From Ophiostoma sp. CBS 140.51 (lineage: Eukaryota; Ascomycota; Sordariomycetes; Ophiostomatales; Ophiostomataceae): a stretch of DNA of 64,000 nucleotides. Both the position numbers and the translations under genes were made by a program. The notes under the pieces are model-generated. The model did no database searches. It saw only the letters and a program-made list of their open reading frames with translations, and was not told the origin of the DNA. Positions 10,722 to 22,386 of this stretch are shown piece after piece. The stretch lies in contig JANSLP010000143.1 of the NCBI GenBank assembly GCA_029298735.1, positions 1 through 64,000 on the forward strand, written 5' to 3'. The stretch's first letter is position 1. Each line of letters opens with the position of its first letter.

Positions 10722-12796
10722 TTATTCTTCGAAAATTTTCACTTTAGCAGCATACTGGCGGATACCACTCACAACCCGCTCCTCAATAGCCTCACCGTGC
10801 CCAGCGGCCACTTTCAAAATCAGCTCGTTGAGCGTTTGCCTCCCCAAAATATCAACGTGGTCGGCGGTGTTGGGTCCTCCTCGTGGATTAAACCTTTCCG
10901 GCTCATGTGGCATCTCTACCACGGTGATTTTGGCACCCGCAGGATTAAATCGCCGGAACTTCCATCCTTGGTTGCACATGTACCCCGTGCTTAAAAGATT
11001 AACAGTGCCATCGCCCTCGCCCATGACAACGCCATGATCAATCATCTCTCCTTGTGTCAAAGTAGTGTCAATGGTGATGTTGAGCTTGGTCGGGGGGAGA
11101 GGATCGGGTGATCGGTAGTAATATGAGCGTTCAGTGGGCTTCCCAACACCATAAAAGCAATATATTTTGAGGCTCGGCGCAAGTGGAAGGCGCGTTTCCA
11201 GTGGGTTGATCCATTTTCGTGGGTCTTTTTCATTCTCATTTACTTCAGCGGATGTCTGGGCAACCCCGTGGGAGTAGCTAGACCAAATCTGCTCCCGGTA
11301 CCAGGCTTGCGAAGTATTAAAAAGGTAGTCCAGGGCGCCGCTGACGGTAAGGTTCTGCAGGGGCGTGGTCCAGTTCTCGCCTTTTCGAAAATTTAGCAGG
11401 GCTGCAAAACTCTGCTCTTGTCCGGGCAGGTCATCCGGGGCACCGTCCTCGATACTACCCCACACAGCGTCGCCGCCTATAGGGAGCATGGAGGAAATGC
11501 CAGGCATGGCGCGAAAGATGTCCGCCCGCTCCTCCTTGCTAAGGAACTTCTCCAGGCCATAGACCGCGAAAGAGTTGAGCTGAGCAGTGTCCCGCATCTC
11601 ACCGGACAACACTGCGGTCAGGTCCTTCACAGCACCCAACATACAACCGCTCACGTTGATCCATGAGTCGACGTACTTTTCAACCCATCCATCACCACCT
11701 CGGCCCCCTAGCGGCGATGCGACCCAGTGGAAGAAATAGAAGAGAACTTGGCTACCCATGCTGTGGGACACGAGAACAACCTTTCGGTCTGATGTCGTAG
11801 CCGCCATTTCGATGTACATCTTTAGTCTTGTGAAGTACTGGTCTCTCACTTCGAGGTTGGCGTACGAGAGGCGCCAGTCGTAGGCCGCCGTGAACGAGTT
11901 GGTCGGATCGTAACCCAGGGACGCAAGGTTTTCAAAAATCTTGTTCCAAATCCAATATCCAGTGATAAAGAAGTCGGTGGCGTCAAACCCCTGCGCGGCG
12001 CGCATCCTGTAGCCCGGCGGGTCGAGGCCAGTCTTTTCGTCAAGCATAATGTGCCTCTTCCAGTTCTCCTTGTCCAGGACGAGAGCACGCATCATGCTCC
12101 AGCTGCCCCAGAGCCGCTTTCTGAAGTACTGCCGCGAAGCATTGGCGGTCCCCCAAGACTCTAGGCCGGTGGAGATAACACCGGGGATCATGATGACAGA
12201 GTGGTTGACGCCCAGGCCGTCCGCTTTGACCTTCAACCCAACTGAGAAGGCGTCAGAGCTGTCGAGAAGATCTCGTTCGCCATTCTGGGGTGGGGGGTAT
12301 GGCAAATTTGTATCAGCAAGCCGCCATTGATATTGTGAGATGGGGATTCGGGGCCAGGCAGTAACCGCTAAGGAGGGAGGGAGGGGGGGCCGGTACCGGT
12401 CTACCGACGACTCACCACTAAGTCCCTCATGTCTGTGACCAACCCTGCAGGTAAGACGTCAAAAAAGCTGTCCATCGTAAGCTCCCCAATCTCAGGGAAG
12501 TCGATAAGGTCATTGCTTTTGGCGAAAAAACCTGCGGCAACAAGCCCAAACAAGCTTCCGAGCAGAAATACGAATGTATGGCGTCGCTTTTTCCCTTTTC
12601 CGGAGCCTCGAAACACGGGATGTGTGCACGCTTTGTCGGAGGGATCGGCTGACCAGCCATGCTCATTTGCAGCGGAAGAGTCGTCTGCCGGACCGGCCAC
12701 AGAACCCGTGTCAGGGCTGGTTTCGTCTCCAACTGCCGTGGCCGGCTGGGCGGGATTGCGATCCTTTGGCCCGCGTCTCCGAACGATGCTGGCCAT
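10722..12796 (-). CDS. LRO1: Phospholipid:diacylglycerol acyltransferase
   Basis: PDAT of the LCAT-like family. It transfers an acyl group from a phospholipid to diacylglycerol to make triacylglycerol, at the ER/lipid-droplet membrane. Exons 12796-12416 and 12284-10722 encode 647 residues, close to yeast Lro1 (661). A cytosolic basic N terminus (KGKKRRH) precedes one membrane segment (about residues 74-92, TFVFLLGSLFGLVAAGFFA), leaving the catalytic domain in the lumen. The nucleophile is Ser302 in VSHSMGS. GVISTGLESWG and YDWRLSYANLE are family motifs. The single intron lies right after the membrane anchor. It shares a divergent promoter with NAA30. Confidence 0.96.
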
Positions 12797-13741
12797 GGCT
12801 CAGGGCAAAGCCGTACGAGACGGCGTTATGCTATGGCTCGGTGAGGCGAGAGGGCGGGGCCAGCGTGCCCTCGCCGTGCAGATGGGGTTAGGGTGCAAAG
12901 TGGCAGGTTGTGGGCACAGGTACAGGATGAAGCTGATGCACCGTGTCGCAATCGGGCGTTGCAAGTAAAAGGAGCAGATATGTAAGGATATATGTAAAGC
13001 CGGTGATGTGATGCTGGCCGTTTTTCGCCTAGTTTCTTGAGGGTTTGCGGTCAGGACGACAGGCGAGCGAGGCGAAGTAAATAATATGGGTTTGTTGTGT
13101 TTGGTGATCCAGTGGTGTCGTCCAAGCCAGCCTTGAGGGAGAGCAATGACGAAGGTTGCACTCAGGACTGTGAAAGCTGGCGAGACGAGCCTATCATAAT
13201 TCATGTCAGGCCTTTGTTACGTTGTAATTGTGGATCATTCCAGGTCCAGTCAACGTTAGCGCCGTCCCCTTCAAAAAAAAAAAATAGGAGACTCGGAAAA
13301 CTCACCATCCAGTTGATGCAAGATACGGTGTCTCGGGCGTTCATCGCACCTGCCTGCACATGATTTCCAAGCATGTGAAAATGTCACAAAAGAAACCGCA
13401 TTCTTAGCCCTTCAACGTCAACAAACGTCGTACAATCACCACGAGTGCCGCGCGCCCCGGAAACTGTAGCGCGACTGAAACCCCACACCAGCACAGGGCA
13501 CAAATAAACGCTCAGTAGGACCTGCCAAGGGTGATAGAGCTTGCGAGATCAGCACGCGCCTGCCACCTGGGTTGTTGCCGCTCAACCAACCGAATGTACA
13601 GTGCTTGCCAAAACAGCCAGAGCACCCTTCCGCCCTCACCCTCCTCTTTTTGACCTCGCCTTGGGCAACGCCCTCTAGCATCTTCTACCATTTGGGCACG
13701 CGCCAGCTTCCAACACATGCCCCCGTTGTGTCGCCCTGCAG
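12797..13741. promoter_or_regulatory. Divergent promoter region LRO1/NAA30
   Basis: 945 bases between start codons. An A-tract lies at about 13274-13285. The open frames seen here have no recognisable protein motif. Nothing beyond presumed promoters and leaders is supported. Confidence 0.55.
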
Positions 13742-14457
13742 ATGGCGGCCCTGTCTCTGGCCTCGGGCACGGTCATACCAGGTACAGCCACGGAACCCAC
13801 GGCTTCGTCAACTCCGTCTCTATCTATGCCAACACTCCGGTACATCCGTTACGAGCACCGTCTTGAACAGCAATATCTTCCGTCCATCCGGGCTCTTATA
13901 TCACGAGACCTCAGTGAGCCGTATAGTATCTACGTTTACCGCTACTTCCTTTACCAGTGGAGCCACTTGTGTTTTATGGTAATGAGCTTCCTCCCTCCTC
14001 TCCTTCTAGGCCCTTCCGCCACGTGCGCTTCCGTGTCTCTTACACTGACTATTTGCACATTTGTCTAATGCAGGCTCTGGATCCGATTGATTCATCTCTT
14101 GTTGGCGTCGTTATTTGCAAGCTGGAGACCCATGCAGCAAATGGCCCATCTACCCGCCGGGGCTACATTGCCATGCTAGCCGTTTCCGCTGCACACCGGG
14201 GCCATGGCGTAGCCACGACCCTCGTTAAGATGGGCATCGATGCTATGGCTGAACAGGACGCGGACGAGATGGTGTTGGAGACCGAGGAGTCAAATGCCCC
14301 TGCCATCCGGCTGTATGAGAGGCTCGGCTTTTTCCGGTCAAAGAAACTACATCGGTATTATCTTAACGGGAACAGTGCATACCGCTTAGTCCTCCCTTTG
14401 AAACCCATCGACACCGATTCCGCCCTGGATCTTGCACTGGAGGACGAAGAGAGGTGA
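13742..14457 (+). CDS. NAA30: NatC N-alpha-acetyltransferase catalytic subunit
   Basis: GNAT-fold acetyltransferase (Mak3/Naa30) that acetylates the N terminus of nascent proteins starting Met-Leu/Ile/Phe/Trp at the ribosome. Exons 13742-13978 and 14074-14457 encode 206 residues. The acetyl-CoA binding loop is seen in AAHRGHGVATTLV (consensus Q/RxxGxG/A). The region before it, GYIAMLAVS, and the C-terminal ETEESNAPAIRLYERLGF are typical of Mak3. The splice joins YQWSHLCFM to ALDPIDSSLVG. About 35 residues of Ser/Thr/Pro-rich leader precede the conserved RYIRYEHRLEQQYLPSI segment. Confidence 0.93.
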
Positions 14458-14633
14458 TGTGGTGTTGCACAGGTGACCATTAGCATTGGCACCTCGGTGG
14501 GTTCACGGGTGCCTCTGACATTTCCGTCCAGCCGTGGTTGTTGACTGAGACGGCGTTTGAAGGCGGGTTGTGTTTGGTGCTTCAGATACAGTATATCGGA
14601 CAAGTTTGGTTTCTATAAATTTATGACATGGCA

Positions 14634-16044
14634 TTATGGGCATTGGCCCAGGGAGAGTTTTTCATTGTCTGGGCGCCCATTCCAATCCCCCTTTACCTCC
14701 CAGAGGCAGAGAAGCTTGTCGTAGAAGCTCGTAGAGACGCATATCAACGACTTTTTTTTTTGGAAATCGCTGCCGTAATTCATACTCTTGTGCTCTTCGA
14801 AGCGGGCGGCAACCGCTATTTGACACCTGCCAGATGCATCGCCATCGATATCTATCACCCGCACACCTGCATGCATGCATGATGCTAGGATGCACAAGGC
14901 CCACGTGCAACCTACGTCGTGTGTGGCCTGCGAAACTAACCTCAATCTCCAGACGCCCCCACCCAAGTCCTGTTCTGCGAGGCATGTGGCTCGGCGAACA
15001 CCGCCGGTGTCAGCAGGATCGAAGATCGAGTACACGCGTATATGGTCGTCGTAACTACCCGTCACGACAATGCGACCGCCGTCTGGACCCTTGATGGATG
15101 TAGGTAGAATTGCCGTCACGCCAGCATTGTGGTCTGTTAGCTGGCATGTACCCGTGGGGTAGGTACACAGGACCTCGCTGTCGTCCACCGTCCCTGGACG
15201 CAAAACGCACGATGTGTACTTCAGCGAGGAGTCGTCGCTCCCAGAGTATAGTGTGGTGGAGAGGCCATCCTGCTTACCACTCACTTCGTCGTTGTTGGCT
15301 TCCCCGTCGTTGCTTGGGGGCATCTGGGGGCCTGTGGTCCAGGTGGGCGGAGAGAAGGCAACGGTCCATGTCTCCAGATCGTGTGTCAGGGCAGCCGTCT
15401 TGGAGACGACGGTCGATCGCTGCGTCTCGCTGATGGACATAACATACACGTCTCCAGATGACGTCGAGACTGCAATGATGTCAGGCATGCTAGGGTGCCA
15501 TGCGCATGACAGAAACAGTATGTCCTCTCCGACGCCGTCAACTATGGCCTCGCTGATATGTTCCACGGTATGTCCCGTAGATGCCGATGGTGTCAGGCGG
15601 AAGACTGATAGGCTCGCTGTGCTGGAGGCTACTGCGAACACATCTCGTTTACCTTTTACCTGTTGGAAGTGTAGATCCAGGATGGCCGATGGTTGGGAAA
15701 TTGCTTCAACCAGATGACTGTTTGTCCAGCAGGTGATCGTCCGTGCCGTCGTTTTCGCGGTTAGCAAGTAGATGTCTTTATTCTGTGCCAAGACATGCTC
15801 TGTGAGGCGAAACTGCTTTAAGAGAGACTGGGGGGTCTTACACGGCCGTGCCGTCTAGCCTGAAGACCACAATGCTGCCATGTCGACTCTGGGGCCGCGA
15901 TGTGTCGCCCTGGGCCCTTGCCTCGTCCTCTACGAGGCTGTACGTGCCGACACAAAAGTAGTCGGGATGCTCTGGACAAAATTCTATGCAGCTCGGCGGC
16001 AAGTCCAGCGTCAATGACTGTATGGGAGCCAGGGGGTCGGCCAT
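14634..16044 (-). CDS. DPH7: Diphthine methyltransferase, WD40 (Dph7)
   Basis: WD-repeat enzyme that demethylates methylated diphthine on elongation factor 2, the step before the final amidation to diphthamide. Exons 16044-15842 and 15717-14634 give 428 residues. The start MADPLAPIQ is the first ATG in frame; the frame stays open upstream but without an ATG. The 124-nt intron (GTAAGA donor, CTAAC branch, CAG acceptor) joins VVFRLDGTAV to HLVEAISQPSAILDLHF, an exact family motif. LGGGVWRLRL, LASCMHAGVRV and FEEHKSMNYGSDF are Dph7 signatures. The C-terminal blade ends with CLWEVKG. The second exon has no further intron. It is convergent with NAA30, 176 bases apart. Confidence 0.94.
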
Positions 16045-16524
16045 ATCTGCGGGCTTGTTTCCGTCGTGGTTTTGTGTGCTGTCCAGGTTTCCGCTGGTAT
16101 GCCTAGTGGCCGGATCGATGGCTGACGATGGACGATGGACGATTGGCAATTGGCAATTTCTGTTGGCGTCAGCTTTTTTTCTCTCTCAGGGTGTACTGAT
16201 GTGGGGCAGTTGCGACTTTATTTACGCTCTGCTCCCGCCTATGTCACTCTGGTTTTACGCTACACCCCCGTTTCAAATTGTCTTACGTTCGTGTGTTGTT
16301 ATCCTGATTTCGGTGTCGTCTGGAGCTGTGTATTGTGCATTGGGGATATGCGGCTCCTCGTGAAACCTATAGATTAAAAGGTTTACTGTTATAAAGCCTG
16401 ACAACGAGTTTATGCCTTTTTTTTAGGCAAGTTTAGAAAGAAGAAAAAAGCATCAAATCCCAACTAAAAGCAAGCGTCATTTAAGCAGCGCTTTTTTTTT
16501 TAAAAAAAAAAGAAGAAAAAGAAA

Positions 16525-16555
<31 letters not shown>

Positions 16556-16884
16556 GAAAAAAAAAAAAGCGCACACATATATATGATTTTAAACACAAAA
16601 GGAGCGACAGAACTTATGCAATAGCAGAGAGAGCAGCACACGTTTTTTTTTTTTTTTTTTTTTTTAAAGGTAAGTGGGAGGACGTCTTAGGCACAGCAAC
16701 ACTAGCCACTGACACCAAAATAACGTATCGAAGCCGAAACGACCCACACGGACTCACCGACCAACATACTCCATACCCGTGTACAGTAATATTCTCGGAT
16801 GGGAGTGAGTGTAGCATGACACGCATTCACCAACAAAACAAAGTCTGATAAACGAGGTAGTCGAGTTATGCGATAACTGCCGCC
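16045..16884. promoter_or_regulatory. Divergent promoter region with A/T and purine tracts
   Basis: 840 bases between DPH7 and the UPF0696 gene. It holds a T-run followed by an A-run and a GAAAAA-type purine tract (about 16491-16568) and a poly-T of about 22 bases near 16643-16665. No gene is recognised. Confidence 0.6.
16491..16568. repeat. T-run/A-run plus (GAAAAA)n purine tract
   Basis: About ten T then eleven A residues followed by repeated GAAAAA units to about 16568. The T/A junction can fold back on itself and the purine tract is asymmetric. It may act as a nucleosome-depleted promoter element, which is inference. Confidence 0.85.
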
Positions 16885-18170
16885 ATGGGCAGCACGAAGG
16901 AGTCCGATTATGGTTCTGATTCGGACTTTTACGGTGAGTTAACTGGCATCACTAGCAGCCAACCGCATCACAGGCCTGGACATAGAGACGCGAGTTGCCG
17001 CATGCGCTCCGACGGACCCCAACTGACACACAGATAAAGGGCAGCCAGAGATTATTGCGAGGTTGAAGCAACGGGTCCGGCTGCGGCAAGCAAGCCATCA
17101 CAACACAGTGAAAACGAAAGCAAGCCCACACACCACCCCGGCCGTGGCAGCGGAAGTCTCGTACCCCGAGCCGCAACCTGCGCAACAGCTCCAAAACCCA
17201 TTTGCCGGAGTTCCGTATGCATGGCAGCTTGGCGAGACCGTGGAAGATTTTCTGCGCCGCCTTCCGCCCAGCACGACAGAAGTGAGCCTGCACACACCAT
17301 GCATTTACATATGCAACCCACACGTCAAGAGAACCAAAAAAGCAGAGTCTGGGAGCCAGGCCATCCGGGGATGCGCCGACGAAGGGCCAGAGGCGGAGGG
17401 CGGTGCGCACACGGCTCTATTTGTTGAGGGAGCCACAGAGAGACTTGGCATTCTCGCCGGGTTCCTGGGTGGTTTAAAGAAGATGGGCTTAACGCAAGCC
17501 GCCACGTCACAAGATGCACAATCTGCCAGGCAAGTCGCGGTTCGGGATGTGCTAGGCTTGGCCGGCCACCTCGGCGTGACCTGTGGCAAGGTGAGTAGAG
17601 TGACTGCCGTCTATAGTGTATATACACGGGCTTGGATGCTAGAGTGCAGGAGTGCAGCCCCCAACCCCTGAACGAAAGAGTCACCGGCTCAGGCAGCGTA
17701 CTGACATTTATTCAGTGGATGCTCTTCGTCCATCCGAGACAGATCGAAGACGCCTGGAGGAAGGTGGCCCTGGCAACACAAGAAGGCAGGCTCGGCATCG
17801 CGGCGAAGACAGTGCCCAGGGACCCGGCGAACGAAGCACAAGGCGGTGCGCAGCGGAGACGCCTTATATGTGTCTACACATCGGATTTTCGGGACACAGC
17901 CGACGTTGGTTGTGTACTCTTGCGGTTGGAGACACTAGGGCTCGTACAGCGGCGCGGTGGTCCAACCGTATACTACAAATGCGGTGAGTGCACCCTTTTT
18001 AAACACTGCCACGGGCGACATACACAACGGCCGAGATGCTGACCACGAGCGTCGCGTTTGGACGGGAAGACGCATATACCTACCTTGGGATCGCCGCAGT
18101 CAACCCCTGGGGCCTCCGAGCCTCCCTTTTTAGTTCAGGGGATGTCTTCTCCCAGCTGGACGGCGCATAG
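16885..18170 (+). CDS. UPF0696/DUF1917 (Bles03-like) protein
   Basis: Conserved eukaryotic protein of unknown function, family UPF0696 (human C11orf68/Bles03), whose known structure resembles the cap-binding eIF4E fold. Exons 16885-16933, 17034-17590, 17716-17983 and 18070-18170 encode 324 residues. Family features: acidic N terminus (SDYGSDSDFYD), FLRRLPPSTTEV, YICNPH, a conserved GKWMLFV.P block across the second splice, GRLGIAAKT, ICVYTSDFRDTADV, LGLVQRRGGPTVYYKC, and the C-terminal DAYTYLGIAAVNPWGLRASL. The last acceptor (GGGAAG) is atypical because it lacks a pyrimidine tract, but it is the only one restoring KCDAYTYLG. The molecular role is unknown. Binding of a modified nucleotide or cap would be a guess from the fold. 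Confidence 0.85.
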
Positions 18171-19687
18171 CCAAAGGCTCGTGGCCAGCTGTACCACGAC
18201 CACGAAAACAACACTCGGTACCAGGCCAGCTGAGGACGTTGACGAAACTATGCACGGAGTGTCCATAGCATGGAGTGAGTTACACGGGAACACGCAGTCG
18301 AACCACGCATTCCTGTCTTGCCCACCAATGGCGTGGGGGGGGGGGGGCGGCATCACGTGTGACAAAATTGGCTCCAGGCCCTCTACAAAGATCATTGCAA
18401 TGCTGCCGTTGCATAATTGTTTCTTCCCTACGAAGATACGGCCCAGGCGTGCTGGTTGGGCCACGCAGCCTCGCACCTACTGATTTGCCCCCTGTGCACA
18501 GTGTTGCTATGGGGTTGTGCGTAGGAGCGGAGCAGAGGAGCGGAGTAGAGGAACGGAGTAGATTTAGATGAGGCGGAACAGGGCGAAGAAAGCGGCCTGC
18601 GGACAGAAGGAGACCAAGAACGGTGTAGGGCACCATGGTGTCGTGTATATGTACTCCGTACGAAGTATATATCCGCCCGCGCAGAACGGACCATGTGTCG
18701 TTGTCGTGTCCCATAAGCATATATGTAGAGCAGGCCCAGCAACCAAGAAAAGCTCGGGAAGCCCAAGCGGCCCGGAGTGAACCTGGCTCTTCTCTCACCA
18801 GGTGTATGTACCAGCTTGCTTGCCACCAGAGCTTTGTATGCTTGGTGGTTGACCCGATTCGGGATGTTGCATGTCGAATCAAATCTTGACGCAGAGGCAG
18901 GCATCCCTGGCGCCCTCGATATTTTCGATATTTAATAGCCGCCGCACTCTGTATATCGCATGTGAATTTGGCGCACTTTGTATATACTCCGTATTTAGTA
19001 TTAGAACTCGGACGGCTGCCCCGTCCCATGTACTGTATGCACTGTGATAAAAGTACGTCGTAGGGTGGATGGATTTATGGAACTTTTAATGGAGTTTGTT
19101 CATCGTCAGACGCATGGATTTTATACCGACCCGACTTCTTTTATCCCTTTTGTCCCCCATTTGCCCCCCTTTTTTTTTGTCCCACACAATACCCATCCAC
19201 ACCGTGTCCTGCCCAGGCCGACCCACTATTCCACATGCAACCCCCCCTTCATCCATTCCCGTACAACTTACTCACCCTGAATCTTACGATGTAGAATACA
19301 CCGTACCTGGAACCACGAACACACACAGCCATCCACCCATTCGAACACTTTGTAGACACAAGGACAGAGATCCAAGCAAGAGACGTCGCACGGACCGAAC
19401 TCCTCAGATTTACGACGCATCACGGCCTACGACTTCCAGTCTACTTGACACATCGCTTTCCGACTGCAGGGTCTGCGTTGCCGCACTCACATCATCCATT
19501 GGCGACTTGGCGACCGACCGTTCGGACACATCGGAATATTGGGAAAGAAAAGCTCGCCCCCTGGTTCACGAACTCACATCTTCTCACCGACTCTTCCTGC
19601 CTCGCCACCCCACGACCCGGCTGCTCCCCGTGTCCGGACCGCATATACCGGGACAAACCCCATCTGCCGATACTGTAAGCCCTGGCA
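18171..19687. other. Gene-free interval with dispersed 9-bp words
   Basis: 1.5 kb between two same-strand genes. The long minus-strand open frame here (18280-19029) has no recognisable motif and is rejected. The words TACTCCGTA/TACGAAGTA (18652-18667, overlapping), TACTCCGTA (18985) and TACGTCGTA (19054) occur. The last 600 bases are C-rich and likely the desaturase promoter and leader. Confidence 0.6.
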
Positions 19688-21632
19688 ATGGCTTCTCAAC
19701 CTCCTCACGATCGTGCCGGTGACCCCGGCTGTCCCGGCGGCACTGACAAGACATACCCGCTCATGTCTCGCGCGGAAATCGAGTCTATGATTGCACAGGG
19801 TCGAAAGCTCATCATAGTCAACCAGCACGTCTTGAAGGTAGATGCCTGGTTACCCTACCACCCGGGCGGATCGAAGTCTATCATGCATATGGTTGGTCGG
19901 GATGCGACTGACGAAGTGAATTGGTTTGTTGCCCGTCTTTGCCGTCAGACCAAAGCCAACGTCGGTATGAAAAGAAACAAATTGCTAACTGTTTTCCGGG
20001 GCCAGTCTTCACTCCGACGAAGCCCGCCGAAACATGGACAGGTATAGGATCGGGCGTATAGAAGGCATCTGGAAGAACTTCATTCCGCCCATTCAAGGTG
20101 GCATTTTTCACCGCGGCACTGATATGCCGCCCTCAGTATCATCCTGGTCCGTAGCTCCGATGGCTTTGACGACATCGACGACTTCGACGGCCTCGACGGC
20201 CTCGCTAGCCTCGACGCCAGCGTGCCCCAGCCGTGAATCGAGCTCCCGGTCCACGTCCCCGTCGTCCGTTTTTGATGACGAGAACATTGGCGCCTCGGCC
20301 TCGTCCTCGGCCTCGGCGGACAGCTGCACATCCGCGTCGAAGGCGGTGCGGCGACGCCCTGTGAATCGGTCGCCATCGCCCAGCTCCGCCGCCCTGTTCA
20401 CTGCTTCTCAGACCGAAAAATGTGACGGGCTCGGTGAAGACAATAAGAGAAACCCTCAGAGCACGGCCACCGCTTTTCTGGACGCAAAGACGAGGGAGGA
20501 AATTCAGCTCGATCTCGACAAATATCCCTCACTTGATACCCAGACGCAACAAAACGTCATTCGCAGATACCGCGAGTTACACGAGAAGATACGAGCAGAA
20601 GGTCTCTTCGACTGTAACTACACAGCGTATGCATGGGAAGTCTCACGGTACATTATTCTTTTCGTATCAATGGTTATGTTTCTGCGGTTGCGGTGGTATG
20701 CTGTCAGTGCGGCCTGCCTGGGTGTGTTCTGGCACCAGCTGGTTTTTACAGCGCACGATGCCGGCCACATGGGGATCACGCACAGCTTTCACGGCGACAC
20801 GGTTATTGGCATCATCATAGCTGACTTCCTCGGCGGCCTATCAATCTGCTGGTGGAAAGACAACCACAATGTGCATCACATTGTGACTAACTCGCCCGAA
20901 CACGACCCGGATATCGAACATATGCCCTTTTTTGCCATATCACATCGATTCTTGCATTCGCTGCGATCGACGTACTACGACAAAATTATGGAGTATGACG
21001 CGGCTGCTCGATTCTTCCTGTCTATACAGGCATACTCATATTATCTGGTCCTGTGCTTTGGCCGATTCAACCTCTACCGGCTTTCTTGGCAGTACATCAT
21101 TCTCGGCCTCGGGCCGCGGAAGGGTCCGGCATGGTGGCACAGGTGGCTTGAAGCTGCCGGACAGGTTTTCTTCTGGGTGTGGTTTGGGTACGGGATTGTG
21201 TACAAGAGCATTGATTCCAACTGGGACCGGTTTGTTTTTGTTATGGTCAGCCATGTTGTGACGATGCCACTGCATGTGCAGATCACGCTGTCCCACTTTG
21301 CCATGAGCACGGCAGACCTTGGACCGCACGAGTCGTTTCCGCAGCGAATGCTGCGGACGACGATGGATGTGGACTGTCCTCAGTGGCTTGATTTCTTCCA
21401 TGGCGGCCTGCAGTTCCAAGCCATCCACCACCTGTACCCACGTATGCCGCGGCACAACTTGAGAACGGCACAGAAAATGGTGCAGGACTTCTGCAACGAG
21501 GTCGAAATTCCCTACGCACTCTACGGCTTCGTGGACGGCAACAAAGAGGTGATTGGGCGACTAGCGGACGTGTCAAAGCAGGCCGCTATTCTAGCACAAT
21601 GCCAGAAAGCGATTGTGGGGGGCACGGCCTAG
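19688..21632 (+). CDS. Cytochrome b5-fused sphingolipid delta-8 desaturase
   Basis: Front-end fatty acyl desaturase that inserts the delta-8 double bond into the long-chain base of ceramide at the ER, on the route to fungal 9-methyl glucosylceramide. Exons 19688-19923 and 20006-21632 encode 620 residues. The N-terminal cytochrome b5 domain has the haem motif HPGG (58-61); its second haem His lies in CLHSDEA just after the splice. The desaturase domain has three His boxes: HDAGH (329-333), HNVHH (366-370) and QAIHH (550-554). The Gln in the third box is the mark of b5-fused front-end desaturases. A Ser/Thr-rich linker of roughly 110 residues separates the two parts. Delta-8 specificity is inferred from architecture and overall look. 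Confidence 0.9.
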
Positions 21633-22352
21633 ATGTGCTTGAGGTGTGCGCGAGGCATGCTGTTCGTGTCTCATTTTATTGGATTTGAATGGGGAAACGA
21701 GTGCAAAAGGGGAGTGGCGTATGAAACTGACGGCCGAAAGCGACCGAAAGCGAGGCGTTTGTTTTTAACGGCGGCTTGGGCGCCCAAGGTCGCAGATCCA
21801 AAGGGTCGAGTTGGGACTTGATGTGTCTTTTGCTCTTCATTTCTTCATTTCCTCAGGGCAAGCAAGGCAACGCTGGATGTTGTATGAAAATAAGGAACAA
21901 ACAGCACGTCAATAAGGAAAAAAATGGACGGGCCGATGACGGGCCTAATATGGTGTGTATATGTATGGAGTAATTGCGTCGTAAATAGGACGGCAACTGC
22001 TATGACCGACAACGAGGAGCTCCAACTGGCGTACGATACGACTTTAAAGCAAGAAACAGAAAAAGTGTACGAAACACGCCTTGCTCCGTAATTGCATCGA
22101 AAATACGTCGTACTTCGTATACACAGTATGTGTACATCGCACACCCTTCCTCATACAAACACACCGGCAGACTGGCTCGCTTCGCCGGGCTGCATCTCTG
22201 GCGTAACCCTACCGCCGTAGCTGCGTCGCGGTTGATACGGGGTACGACATACGTGGAGACTGGGCATAGAAACGCAGTGCTTTGTACTCCGTTCTTTGTG
22301 GGATCGCCGAATTGGGGTTGGCATTTTGGAACTGTTTCTGTGAGTTTTTGAG

Positions 22353-22386
22353 AACAGGGTTAACAGGGTTAACAGGGTTAACAGGG
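22353..22386. repeat. 9-bp minisatellite AACAGGGTT
   Basis: Three full copies and a 7-base partial of AACAGGGTT. The GGGTTA core recalls the fungal telomere unit TTAGGG but with an inserted ACA, so it is not canonical telomeric DNA. Confidence 0.9.

Noticed and set aside
14913..14952. Possible extra intron in DPH7 before the LASCMHAG motif
   Set aside because: The GTTAGT..GTAG segment is only 29 nt, too short to splice, and the uninterrupted frame keeps both flanking motifs.
18280..19029. 249-codon minus-strand open frame
   Set aside because: It has no recognisable motif and it spans several dispersed 9-bp words and low-complexity DNA. It looks like chance.
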